Positions 44,844 to 52,080 of a DNA stretch of 64,000 bases are shown here, in pieces. The stretch comes from a virus. Location of the stretch: positions 70,644-134,643 of the IMG/VR virus record IMGVR_UViG_3300013102_000003; one strand, 5' to 3'. Under the pieces are notes generated by a model. That model saw only the letters and a program-made list of their open reading frames with translations, made no database searches and had not been told where the DNA came from. The first letter of the stretch is position 1, and the number at the start of each line of letters is the position of its first letter. A program made the translations under genes and the position numbers.

Positions 44844-45230
44844 ATGAAAACAATCGAAGAGCGTCTTGACCGCATCGAGCAGATCCTGAAGGACAACAAA
44901 CAGCACGAACGCATCTGTCCGGCCCATCTTACGGCCTCCGACATGTCCACGCCGTTCGGCGGAATGTTCACGTCACAGCGCGAAGCCTCCTGTGACTGCT
45001 GGATCTCCCAAGCCAACCCGTCTCTCGACCCCACAACAGGCTACGGGATCTACGAGAAGGACATCCAAACCCTGTGGCAGTCCATTTTCCCGTCCCGTTA
45101 CGACGCCGTCGAGTATCTTGTGGCCGTTGACACCGTCACCCGAGACCCCAAGGCCGACAACTACTGGGGAAAACAGTACCTCATCATTGAGGTCGCCGCC
45201 AAAAAGAAAGAAGACACCCTTAATGATTGA
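44844..45230 (+). CDS. hypothetical protein with Cys/His cluster, leaderless mRNA
   Basis: 128 residues. An N-terminal coiled-coil (MKTIEERLDRIEQIL) is followed by ERICPAHL and ASCDCW, a possible zinc site. Heads the 44844-46776 operon. Confidence 0.85.
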   Translation: MKTIEERLDRIEQILKDNKQHERICPAHLTASDMSTPFGGMFTSQREASCDCWISQANPSLDPTTGYGIYEKDIQTLWQSIFPSRYDAVEYLVAVDTVTRDPKADNYWGKQYLIIEVAAKKKEDTLND

Positions 45231-45552
45231 AATTTACGACCGCGCCGAGTTCAAGGACAAGTTCGCGCACCTCATGGCGGCTGACATTAGCCTCATGCAG
45301 TCCGGAATCGACCCCAAATCCGACATCATGTCCCGTGTCATCGACGCTTTCCTCGACCAGTTCAAGGCAGCGACTCCGGCCCGTGCCGAAACGGCTCCTT
45401 ACGGCTGGATTATTCGTGACCGGTGGGACAACCGGGAGATCCCAGCCTTCGCGGGTGTCCTGTACGAGTCCGAAGAGGTCGCAATCGCCACCATTGAGCA
45501 GGCGTACACCCGCCCGGACTTCAACGAGTTCAATCTTATCGCCGTGTACTGA
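45223..45552 (+). CDS. hypothetical protein
   Basis: 109 residues, ATG overlapping the previous end by 8 nt. Helical N-terminal half; function unknown. Confidence 0.8.
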   Translation: MIEIYDRAEFKDKFAHLMAADISLMQSGIDPKSDIMSRVIDAFLDQFKAATPARAETAPYGWIIRDRWDNREIPAFAGVLYESEEVAIATIEQAYTRPDFNEFNLIAVY

Positions 45553-45695
45553 TGACAGAGCCGATCCCAGCCGCCGAGACCCCGATTTACACCCAACTGC
45601 TCAAGGAATACCGCGCCCACGAGGCTCTGCTAAACCTTTCCGAGTACTGGGACCTTTCCCGCCCAGCAGAAAGTGAAGTTCATGACCCAAAATGA
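45552..45695 (+). CDS. small hypothetical protein
   Basis: 47 residues, ATG overlapping the upstream TGA; helical centre (IYTQLLKEYRAHEALL). Overlaps the next gene by 14 nt. Confidence 0.7.
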   Translation: MTEPIPAAETPIYTQLLKEYRAHEALLNLSEYWDLSRPAESEVHDPK

Positions 45696-45963
45696 CGAAA
45701 ATCGCATCACACCGTCCTCGATATTCCTCGATGTGCAGCACAAGGTCGAAAACCGGCACCAGTACAGCGCCGCAGAAGCCAAAATTGACTTCCAGCGGCT
45801 CTTTACCGCGCTCCGGGCCTCCCTTTCGGAGACGGAACAGCTAAAAGCCCAAGTGAAGTCCGCCGATGACCTGCTGATGGAGCAGGAAATCGAGATTTTC
45901 AACAAAGACCTCGAAATCTTCAACGCCTTGACCCAATTCGACACCCTGAAAGAGAAAAAATGA
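45682..45963 (+). CDS. coiled-coil protein
   Basis: 93 residues from ATG 45682 (GTG 45673 is an alternative). Charged helices through the C-terminal 60 residues. Function unknown. Confidence 0.8.
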   Translation: MTQNDENRITPSSIFLDVQHKVENRHQYSAAEAKIDFQRLFTALRASLSETEQLKAQVKSADDLLMEQEIEIFNKDLEIFNALTQFDTLKEKK

Positions 45964-46283
45964 GAGAACCCATCACCGTACCCGCCGATTTCTCCGAGAA
46001 CATCCAGAAAACCCTCGAAGTCATCGATATTCTGCACAAAATGTCCGGTCACGTCTCCGAAACCCACCTTGAGTGGCTTTTCACCAACGTCCGGAACCTC
46101 GAATCGCTCACCCACGCCACGGCAACCTTCACAAACATTGCCGACACGTTCGTGGAAGAGCTTCAGGACAAGATCGCGGCCAAGTGCGACGAAATTGATG
46201 ACCTGAACGAAATCATTTCCGACCGCGAAGACGAAATCCGCACCCTGTCCCATGAACTTGACGAGGCCCGTGCCAATGACTGA
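45960..46283 (+). CDS. coiled-coil protein
   Basis: 107 residues, ATGA overlap. The last 45 residues are an acidic heptad helix. Could pair with the preceding coiled-coil protein (inference). Confidence 0.8.
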   Translation: MREPITVPADFSENIQKTLEVIDILHKMSGHVSETHLEWLFTNVRNLESLTHATATFTNIADTFVEELQDKIAAKCDEIDDLNEIISDREDEIRTLSHELDEARAND

Positions 46284-46776
46284 CGCCTTCCCGACTCCGT
46301 CAGGCCAAACCATCCTCCTGACCCCCATGGAAGAGAACAGCCTCAAAGCCGCCACCATCGGGCAGTTTCTGGGCTGTCTGACCGGCAAAATCTTCTCCCG
46401 TGACGGCCTGTACGGCGGCACGGAGACTTTTGCCCAGAACCAGTGGGAGGAAGACCTCGCGTACGCCCTTGTACTGCACGGGCACATCGAAGGGACCATC
46501 TCCGAGGCCGCAGAACTGGTGCATTTCAATGCCAACCAGTTCGATGATGCCTTGAAAGCTGCCACCGCCCTCCTACGTGACGCGGACTACTCCACACTCG
46601 CCCTTCCGCCCGAGCCGAAGGAGTATTACCTGATCGAATTCTCCAAAGAAGGCGATATCTTGGATCAGGAGGGCAACCCTTACCACAAGGAAAGCGCAAA
46701 AGCCCTGCTGAAACTCAACTATTCCGGGCGTTACGACACGGGCTGGCGCATCGTCCACATCCCTTCCGTAACCTAG
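46276..46776 (+). CDS. hypothetical protein
   Basis: 166 residues, ATG overlapping the previous end. Mostly helical to residue 115, then strands. No family recognised. Confidence 0.8.
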   Translation: MTDAFPTPSGQTILLTPMEENSLKAATIGQFLGCLTGKIFSRDGLYGGTETFAQNQWEEDLAYALVLHGHIEGTISEAAELVHFNANQFDDALKAATALLRDADYSTLALPPEPKEYYLIEFSKEGDILDQEGNPYHKESAKALLKLNYSGRYDTGWRIVHIPSVT

Positions 46777-46795
46777 GTCACACCAAAAATCTGTT

Positions 46796-46850
46796 ATACT
46801 AAAGGAACACGAATAGACGCTCCCACACCAAGGGGCGTCTATTTCTTTTT
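46796..46850 (+). terminator. terminator behind a TATACT element
   Basis: TATACT (about 46795-46800) precedes TAGACGC-TCC...GG-GCGTCTA (46814-46841) and TTTCTTTTT. Ends the 44844 operon; a very short RNA from TATACT is possible. Confidence 0.7.
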
Positions 46851-46874
46851 GTAGACAGATAGGAGGGTATCTAG

Positions 46875-47210
46875 GTGGAGAAGTTTTTTGACATACTAGG
46901 CACCGCTGGATACCCGAGTGGCATTGTGGGAATCGTTCTGATGCTCCTGTTTTACCTACGTAAGCAGGAGTCGGGGGTCCGAACTGACATCAATGGATCA
47001 CTCCAGAGACTCACAGCCGAAAATCTCGACCTTAGGGAAGAGCTAGACGCTGAAAAAGACGCACGTAAGGACGAAAAACGCGAACTAGAAGCGGAAATTG
47101 ATTCGCTACGTGCACAACGCAGAGAAGCGGAAGACCGCGAAGTCCAGCAGAGGCGTCGAGCCGACGCTGCTGAGGCCAGACTAGGAGATATTGATGCAGG
47201 ACACGTATAA
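46875..47210 (+). CDS. membrane-anchored coiled-coil protein, GTG start
   Basis: 111 residues, SD AGGAGGG well upstream. A hydrophobic helix (about 14-30) is followed by a 75-residue Glu/Arg coiled coil. Being next to the holin-like gene, it may take part in lysis (spanin-like layout), but this is context only. Confidence 0.75.
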   Translation: MEKFFDILGTAGYPSGIVGIVLMLLFYLRKQESGVRTDINGSLQRLTAENLDLREELDAEKDARKDEKRELEAEIDSLRAQRREAEDREVQQRRRADAAEARLGDIDAGHV

Positions 47211-48063
47211 CGAGTCTGCTCTCGAAATGAGACTAAAGCAGCTTAGGAAGTACATTACACTAGGGCTGGTGGGCGTTCTTGCCATCTGTGCTCTGATGAC
47301 GGCGTATATGGGCAATCTGAAGCAGTCGGAGAACGTTGCGCAGTCCAACCAGCAGGCACAGGCCCAGATCGCCATCGATTCGGATGTGTGCCGGGTCTAC
47401 CCGGATCAGGAACTGTGTGTGCTGGCCCGTAAGATCGCCGCCAACCCGACTGAGGCAGTTACCCCCAAGGACGGCGCACAGGGCGAGCAGGGGCCGTCAG
47501 GGCGCGGCGTATCAACGTTCTCCACCACACTGACCGGAGACCTTGAGGTCATCTACACGGACGGCCAGAAGGAAAACGTCGGCCACGTGGTGGGCAAGAA
47601 CGGCATTGACGGCACCAACGGCAAGGACGGGCGCGGAATTCTCGCAGCATCCATCGAGAACGGCTCACTCATCGTCCGCTTTTCGGACGGCGTGACCCAG
47701 AATCTCGGAATTGTCACGGGACCGGCAGGCTCCAACGGAACCAACGGAACCAACGGAATTGACGGCGCTACAGGGCCAGCGGGTCCAGCCGGTGCAGCAG
47801 GCAAGGACGGAACCAACGGAACCAACGGTGCTGACGGTATTTCCGTCATTGACCTGAAGGTAGACGATTCCGGTACAGTAACAGTGTACTACAGTAACGA
47901 CACGTCCGCAACTGCCGGTCAGGTCATCGTTTCGGCCATCAAATCCATGACGTGCGACACCTCATCCAACGTCCTCACGATTACCTCCATGGACGGTTCC
48001 ACCGTTTCAGCCACCGTTGACTGTTCCCCGGACAGCATCCCCAACCCGACAAAAACTAACTAG
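47194..48063 (+). CDS. membrane-anchored collagen-like protein
   Basis: 289 residues from ATG 47194 (SD AGGAG). One hydrophobic helix at about 22-42, a Cys-containing linker (VCRVYPDQELC), two beta domains, and collagen-like Gly-X-Y runs (GPAGSNGTNGTNGIDGATG). Anchored collagen-like proteins usually trimerise; surface display is likely. Placed between a coiled-coil membrane protein and the holin-like gene. Confidence 0.75.
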   Translation: MQDTYNESALEMRLKQLRKYITLGLVGVLAICALMTAYMGNLKQSENVAQSNQQAQAQIAIDSDVCRVYPDQELCVLARKIAANPTEAVTPKDGAQGEQGPSGRGVSTFSTTLTGDLEVIYTDGQKENVGHVVGKNGIDGTNGKDGRGILAASIENGSLIVRFSDGVTQNLGIVTGPAGSNGTNGTNGIDGATGPAGPAGAAGKDGTNGTNGADGISVIDLKVDDSGTVTVYYSNDTSATAGQVIVSAIKSMTCDTSSNVLTITSMDGSTVSATVDCSPDSIPNPTKTN

Positions 48064-48070
48064 GAGCGAC

Positions 48071-48481
48071 ATGTCTCTCATCATTGCGGCAACGGCCATC
48101 TTCGTCATTGCCTCCCCGTTCATCAACGCCTACATCAACAAGGTCAACTGGTCCCCCAAGACCAAGTCCCTCGTGGCATGGGCCGTCGCCATCGTCATTG
48201 CCACTGCCTATGTCCTGCTTACGGGCGGTATCGCCAACATCCAGCAGCTTTTCATTGCTGCACCGGTCATCTACGGTTACTCACAGGCTGTCTACCAGTT
48301 CTTTGTCAAGAACATTGCCACCAAGTTTGAGGCTCTGACCACTCCGGGTTCCGCAGTAGTCACACCTTCTGAAGAGGCCGGTAAGATTGACATTACCTCT
48401 GACCTTACGGTAGAGTCTACTGGAGACAACATCACTGTTGACGCTCCTGTAGAGATCGACGCACCGAAACACCGCGCATAA
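48071..48481 (+). CDS. holin-like membrane protein
   Basis: 136 residues, SD AGGAGCG. Three or four hydrophobic helices in the first 90 residues, then a polar acidic tail. The order WSPKTKSLVAWAVAIVIA, LLTGGI, YGYSQAVYQFFVKNIATKFE is recalled from actinophage holins, which permeabilise the membrane at lysis. No endolysin gene in the window. Confidence 0.65.
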   Translation: MSLIIAATAIFVIASPFINAYINKVNWSPKTKSLVAWAVAIVIATAYVLLTGGIANIQQLFIAAPVIYGYSQAVYQFFVKNIATKFEALTTPGSAVVTPSEEAGKIDITSDLTVESTGDNITVDAPVEIDAPKHRA

Positions 48482-48494
48482 CACCCACACACGA

Positions 48495-48552
48495 AGGGCG
48501 TTCTCCACAACGGAGAGCGCCCTTTGCCTTTTCCCCGACAAACTGTTAGAAT
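48495..48552 (+). promoter_or_regulatory. terminator followed by leaderless promoter
   Basis: Arms AGGGCGTTCTCC/GGAGAGCGCCCT (one wobble, 48495-48523) with TTGCCTTTT; the T-tract gives TTGCCT (48524-48529), 17 nt, TAGAAT (48547-48552). Start at the A of ATG 48559. Confidence 0.8.
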
Positions 48553-48558
48553 AGAGCC

Positions 48559-48858
48559 ATGACAAACAACACCTACAAGTTCTCAACCCCTGACCACGAC
48601 TTCGTTCTGGTTCCCGACCTCACCGTCCCCAATCTGGTGGCCGTGCAGTCCGAACACCGAGAGGCGGTTGAAGAGTTCCTTGAAACCCTTGAACTGGCCG
48701 GTGTGGCAGAGGGCGAGAGCTTCGAAAACCTGACCATTGAGGAAGACCTGACCGGACAGGTCCCATTCTTCTTCACCGAAGTCACCACGTCCACCCTTGC
48801 CCTGTACACTTCCTTCGAATTCCTCAACTACATGGGAGCAGCTACGCATGTCCTCTAA
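48559..48858 (+). CDS. hypothetical acidic protein, leaderless mRNA
   Basis: 99 residues. Beta start, acidic helical middle (EEFLETLELAGVAEGE). Function unknown. Confidence 0.85.
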   Translation: MTNNTYKFSTPDHDFVLVPDLTVPNLVAVQSEHREAVEEFLETLELAGVAEGESFENLTIEEDLTGQVPFFFTEVTTSTLALYTSFEFLNYMGAATHVL

Positions 48859-49030
48859 CACCCCTGAACCATCCGAAAAGTCCCAGCTAGCCCTGTTCTC
48901 TCTCGTATTCATCGTGGTGGCCCTTCTTCTCTCCGTCGTCGCCATTGCCCTCCCGTCCATTGCCACCCTCGCCGTCGTTTCCGGTCTCGCTGCCGTCCTT
49001 GCGGGCGTCCTGTCCCTCCGAGAACTCTAG
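48848..49030 (+). CDS. membrane protein
   Basis: 60 residues, ATG overlapping the previous end. Two hydrophobic helices after a polar N-terminus. Function unknown. Confidence 0.75.
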   Translation: MSSNTPEPSEKSQLALFSLVFIVVALLLSVVAIALPSIATLAVVSGLAAVLAGVLSLREL

Positions 49031-49032
49031 CC

Positions 49033-49128
49033 TTGACTCCGGACATCGAAGAGGTACCGGATCTGTATTGCAACTGCACCAACCTACGTTCCGTGCTTGA
49101 GCACGGGGAAGAATATGAGGCCGACTGA
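49033..49128 (+). CDS. 31-residue acidic peptide, TTG start
   Basis: TTG two bases after the previous stop; the stop overlaps the next ATG. Contains LYCNCTN (CxC). Function unknown. Confidence 0.55.
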   Translation: MTPDIEEVPDLYCNCTNLRSVLEHGEEYEAD

Positions 49129-49349
49129 TGGCTGAGAAACAGAAAATCACCGTTGAGTTTGAGCTTGAGATCTTCGAATCTGGCGGTGAACACGAGGTGG
49201 TGCACTTTACCCCTGTATCCATCGACTCCGGAGAGGTCTCGCACCAGCACATGACGTATCTCTTGGAGTACATGAGGGAGGACGATGATGCAACCTTCGA
49301 TCTTGGGTGGGATATGAGGCACGTCCTGAGGGACAAGCTGGAGGGTTGA
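49128..49349 (+). CDS. hypothetical acidic protein
   Basis: 73 residues, ATG overlapping the upstream TGA. Beta N-terminal half, acidic helical C-terminus. Function unknown. Confidence 0.8.
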   Translation: MAEKQKITVEFELEIFESGGEHEVVHFTPVSIDSGEVSHQHMTYLLEYMREDDDATFDLGWDMRHVLRDKLEG

Positions 49350-49374
49350 CATAGATTGCCGGGTACGGTATGCT
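49346..49374 (+). promoter_or_regulatory. promoter
   Basis: TTGACA (49346-49351), 17 nt, TATGCT (49369-49374); the -35 covers the upstream stop. Confidence 0.7.
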
Positions 49375-49412
49375 TAGGTTACCCGCAGGAACCAACGACA
49401 AAGGAGAAAACA

Positions 49413-49586
49413 ATGCCAAAGTACCGAATCACCGCAATCGTGGACACTGACCACCTCGATCTCCAACCCAACGAGATCGACACGGAAGACCCGTCGTCCG
49501 TTGAGGTCTGGCTCCAGTACGACTCGGGAGACACCCCGTTGAACGAGGTTCTGAACGAGATCAAGGTTGAAAGGATTCCGGACTGA
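49413..49586 (+). CDS. small acidic protein
   Basis: 57 residues, SD AAAGGAG. Strand-helix-strand layout. First gene of a run to 52049. Confidence 0.8.
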   Translation: MPKYRITAIVDTDHLDLQPNEIDTEDPSSVEVWLQYDSGDTPLNEVLNEIKVERIPD

Positions 49587-49795
49587 TGTACCGCAACGAC
49601 GCCATCACCCTGATCCAGTCCCTGACGGGCCGGAGCATCAGTGATTCCCGGAAGTACCTTGACCGGATCATCGACCTGCACCAGCCCGAGTTCGACAAGC
49701 TGAAGACGAACCTCATGCCGCTTTCCGGCACCAAGTCGTCCCACTTCGAGGGCATTGTCCGGACCTACACCGCCAACAACCAAGGAATTCTGTAA
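49586..49795 (+). CDS. small protein, paralogue of 49796
   Basis: 69 residues, ATG overlapping the previous TGA. Shares with the next gene the order RNDAI, SDSRKYLDRIID, PEFDKL. Function unknown. Confidence 0.8.
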   Translation: MYRNDAITLIQSLTGRSISDSRKYLDRIIDLHQPEFDKLKTNLMPLSGTKSSHFEGIVRTYTANNQGIL

Positions 49796-49987
49796 ATGGA
49801 CCGCGATTACGCCATCAAGTACCTCATGTCCCGGCTGAAACTGGCTCAGGATGCTGCCGAGCGCAAGCTGGACAGCCTGATCAACGTCTACGCCCCTGAA
49901 CTGGACGCGATCAGCGTCTCCCACGACACCTCCCTCACCCGTGAGGATGAGGCATACTTCATCCGCATCGTCAACAACGAAAAGTAA
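49796..49987 (+). CDS. small protein, paralogue of 49586
   Basis: 63 residues, ATG right after the upstream TAA. RDYAIKYL, AAERKLDSLINVY, PELDAI align with the previous gene; diverged tandem copies. Confidence 0.8.
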   Translation: MDRDYAIKYLMSRLKLAQDAAERKLDSLINVYAPELDAISVSHDTSLTREDEAYFIRIVNNEK

Positions 49988-49997
49988 GGATCACAAC

Positions 49998-50267
49998 ATG
50001 TCCAACCTAGTACCGGAATGCACCGGCTTTGTGTCCAAACTCATGAAGAACACCGCATGGGTGCGTCTCAACTTCACCACCGGCTACTCCGAGGACCACC
50101 TGACCCGGAAGGCCAAGCTCTTCCTGATGCAAGAGCTTGCCGTACGGGGCCGTTCAGCCGAGATCAGGGACTTCGACAAGGACTGGGAGGTGGACCGGTT
50201 CAAGTACGCCGTCCCGCTGTTCGGCAAGAACACGGCTCTCGTCTACATGAAGAAGGCCACGAAGTGA
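49998..50267 (+). CDS. hypothetical basic protein
   Basis: 89 residues, SD AAGGA. Contains a basic helix (LTRKAKLFLMQELAVRGR). Function unknown. Confidence 0.8.
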   Translation: MSNLVPECTGFVSKLMKNTAWVRLNFTTGYSEDHLTRKAKLFLMQELAVRGRSAEIRDFDKDWEVDRFKYAVPLFGKNTALVYMKKATK

Positions 50268-50464
50268 ACGTCGAACTCAAGGTGTACCGCGACGACAAGG
50301 CCCAGCCGGTCGCTGTGGAAGCCGTCCCGGAACCCTACGGCACACGTGCTGACGCACTCTCCAAGGAGCACCACCTAGGGGCGTTCTTCAGGGAGAACTC
50401 GGGCGGCGAGATCCTGTACGAGAACGGGATGATCTACGTCACCGCACTCCCGGACCCCGAATGA
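50264..50464 (+). CDS. hypothetical protein, GTG start
   Basis: 66 residues, GTG overlapping the upstream TGA. Mixed alpha/beta; function unknown. Confidence 0.75.
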   Translation: MNVELKVYRDDKAQPVAVEAVPEPYGTRADALSKEHHLGAFFRENSGGEILYENGMIYVTALPDPE

Positions 50465-50694
50465 TCCTCTACTTCTTCTTGGCATTCGGCCCTCACGCAG
50501 ACGGCAGACAAAAGATTGTCGGAGCAGACAGCGTTGTTCCGGGTGAAGCGGATTTGTTCGCCTTCATCCGGGACTTCGGTGCCAAGGCGGGCATCGGGCG
50601 CTACCGCAGGCTCGACCCCGACCCTGACAGCCCGACGCATGGACAACACCTCTTTGAACGTGGTACTGTTAGCCTGCAAGGTCAATTCGTATGA
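50461..50694 (+). CDS. hypothetical protein
   Basis: 77 residues, ATG overlapping the previous stop. Short hydrophobic start, then polar. Function unknown. Confidence 0.75.
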   Translation: MILYFFLAFGPHADGRQKIVGADSVVPGEADLFAFIRDFGAKAGIGRYRRLDPDPDSPTHGQHLFERGTVSLQGQFV

Positions 50695-50909
50695 TCCAAC
50701 TCATCCGCGTCTACAACAAGGACGAACGGGTCATCCGCGCGGAAGCCTACGACCACGACGAGTATCCACCACCGCTCCCTCCACATCTGCGCTGCCGATG
50801 CTTTCCGACGCCTATATGGCGTACGAGACAGGTGGAGCTAAAGCACGAATTTAACCACCACAAGATTACGGTAGAGACGATCTACCTGACACCCCGTAAG
50901 GACACATGA
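50691..50909 (+). CDS. hypothetical basic protein
   Basis: 72 residues, ATG overlapping the upstream stop. Pro-rich centre (YPPPLPPHLRCRCF) with a CRC pair. Function unknown. Confidence 0.75.
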   Translation: MIQLIRVYNKDERVIRAEAYDHDEYPPPLPPHLRCRCFPTPIWRTRQVELKHEFNHHKITVETIYLTPRKDT

Positions 50910-51133
50910 AGACCGAAAGATTCATCTACAAGTACAAGACTCCAGACGATGTACAGGGGCCAATCTCTGACTGGGCGGTATCCCTCGTTGCCCTCAACGC
51001 CTTTGTCACCAGACTGAAGCTGTCTGGCCGTACCCGCGAAGCAGACAAGAGCTTGTGGTCCGGTAAGACCCTCAAGCAGGAGAAAACCGGGAAAAATTCG
51101 TACACCGCCACCATCATCTTCACCAAAAAGTAA
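50906..51133 (+). CDS. hypothetical basic protein
   Basis: 75 residues, ATG overlapping the previous TGA. Lys-rich with a helical centre. Function unknown. Confidence 0.8.
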   Translation: MKTERFIYKYKTPDDVQGPISDWAVSLVALNAFVTRLKLSGRTREADKSLWSGKTLKQEKTGKNSYTATIIFTKK

Positions 51134-51139
51134 GGACAC

Positions 51140-51661
51140 ATGACTTTCTCAATCCAGCAGGGCGATCTCTTCGACCCTGATTTCGAATTCGACGCCCTCG
51201 CACAGGGCGTCAACACGTACGGCGTTATGGGCGCTGGCATTGCCGTCCCCTTCCGTGAGAAGTGGCCCGAAATGTACGAGGACTACAAGAAACTCTGCCA
51301 GAAGCACGGAATGGCCCTAGGCGGTCTGGTCCACATCTGGATTCCGGAGCCTAGTGCAGAAGTCGGGAAGGGAGAGGACGGTAGTCCAGTCATGTATGTT
51401 GATCTGGGCACGGTCATCTACAACATGTTCTCCCAGCTTGCGCCCGGACGCAACGGGAACTACGAACTGCTCCGCAAGGCCGCGATCATGGTCCGTCAGG
51501 ACGCCGAGTCTCAGGGCTTTGAGCGTGTCGGCCTGCCGTGGATCGGCTGCGGCCTCGCCGGTCTGGAGAAGCACAACGTGGAGCACATTTTTGAGACCGT
51601 CTGGGGCGATTCCGAGGTAGACTTCATCCTCATCCAGCAGGCCGAAATCATGCAGCCATGA
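51140..51661 (+). CDS. macro-domain protein (ADP-ribose binding)
   Basis: 173 residues, SD AAGGA. A single macro domain fills the protein: an N-terminal strand ending in GDLF, AQGVNTYGVMGAGIAVPFRE (the ADP-ribose-binding loop with the GVMGAGIA signature), and GLPWIGCGLAG, the second phosphate-binding loop. Family members bind ADP-ribose or hydrolyse ADP-ribose adducts (e.g. Poa1p, DarG). It could erase ADP-ribosylation made by host defence systems such as DarT (inference). Part of the 49413 operon. Confidence 0.85.
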   Translation: MTFSIQQGDLFDPDFEFDALAQGVNTYGVMGAGIAVPFREKWPEMYEDYKKLCQKHGMALGGLVHIWIPEPSAEVGKGEDGSPVMYVDLGTVIYNMFSQLAPGRNGNYELLRKAAIMVRQDAESQGFERVGLPWIGCGLAGLEKHNVEHIFETVWGDSEVDFILIQQAEIMQP

Positions 51662-51846
51662 TAGAGTTCCTTACATACCCGCTTATACTCCTTCTCACCG
51701 TCTACCTGCTCTTCAGGTACCTCTCCAGCCCTCCGCTGGTCAGGGCCAAGCAGGAAGCTGATTTCAACCGCGCCCACGCCATACTCCCTGAGGGTGAGTG
51801 CTGCTGTGGTAGGATGTCGCCCAGCCGGAAGGATCTACAGCCGTGA
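51658..51846 (+). CDS. membrane protein with Cys cluster
   Basis: 62 residues, ATG overlapping the macro-domain stop. One hydrophobic helix (4-21), then GECCCGR. Function unknown. Confidence 0.75.
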   Translation: MIEFLTYPLILLLTVYLLFRYLSSPPLVRAKQEADFNRAHAILPEGECCCGRMSPSRKDLQP

Positions 51847-52049
51847 TCGAAACAACCGAAGCACCGAAAATCAAGTACAAGATCAACCGCAAAGACTACG
51901 AGGACCGCGAGGTGTCCGCCCACACGGTGCTCTTCGAGCGCACCCACGTGGTGTTCATCGAAGTGACCGGACAGGTCATTTGCGCCTTCCGCGCCCAAGA
52001 CGTAATCTCCGTAATCCGCATACCCAGCGAAGTGCGCGGCCCCAATTGA
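51843..52049 (+). CDS. small beta-rich protein, GTG start
   Basis: 68 residues, GTG overlapping the upstream stop. Alternating strands. Last gene before a leaderless promoter. Confidence 0.75.
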   Translation: MIETTEAPKIKYKINRKDYEDREVSAHTVLFERTHVVFIEVTGQVICAFRAQDVISVIRIPSEVRGPN

Positions 52050-52074
52050 CACCCGTACGGAAAGGCTATAGACT
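52046..52074 (+). promoter_or_regulatory. leaderless promoter
   Basis: TTGACA (52046-52051), 17 nt, TAGACT (52069-52074); start at the A of ATG 52081. Confidence 0.75.
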
Positions 52075-52080
52075 AAACCC

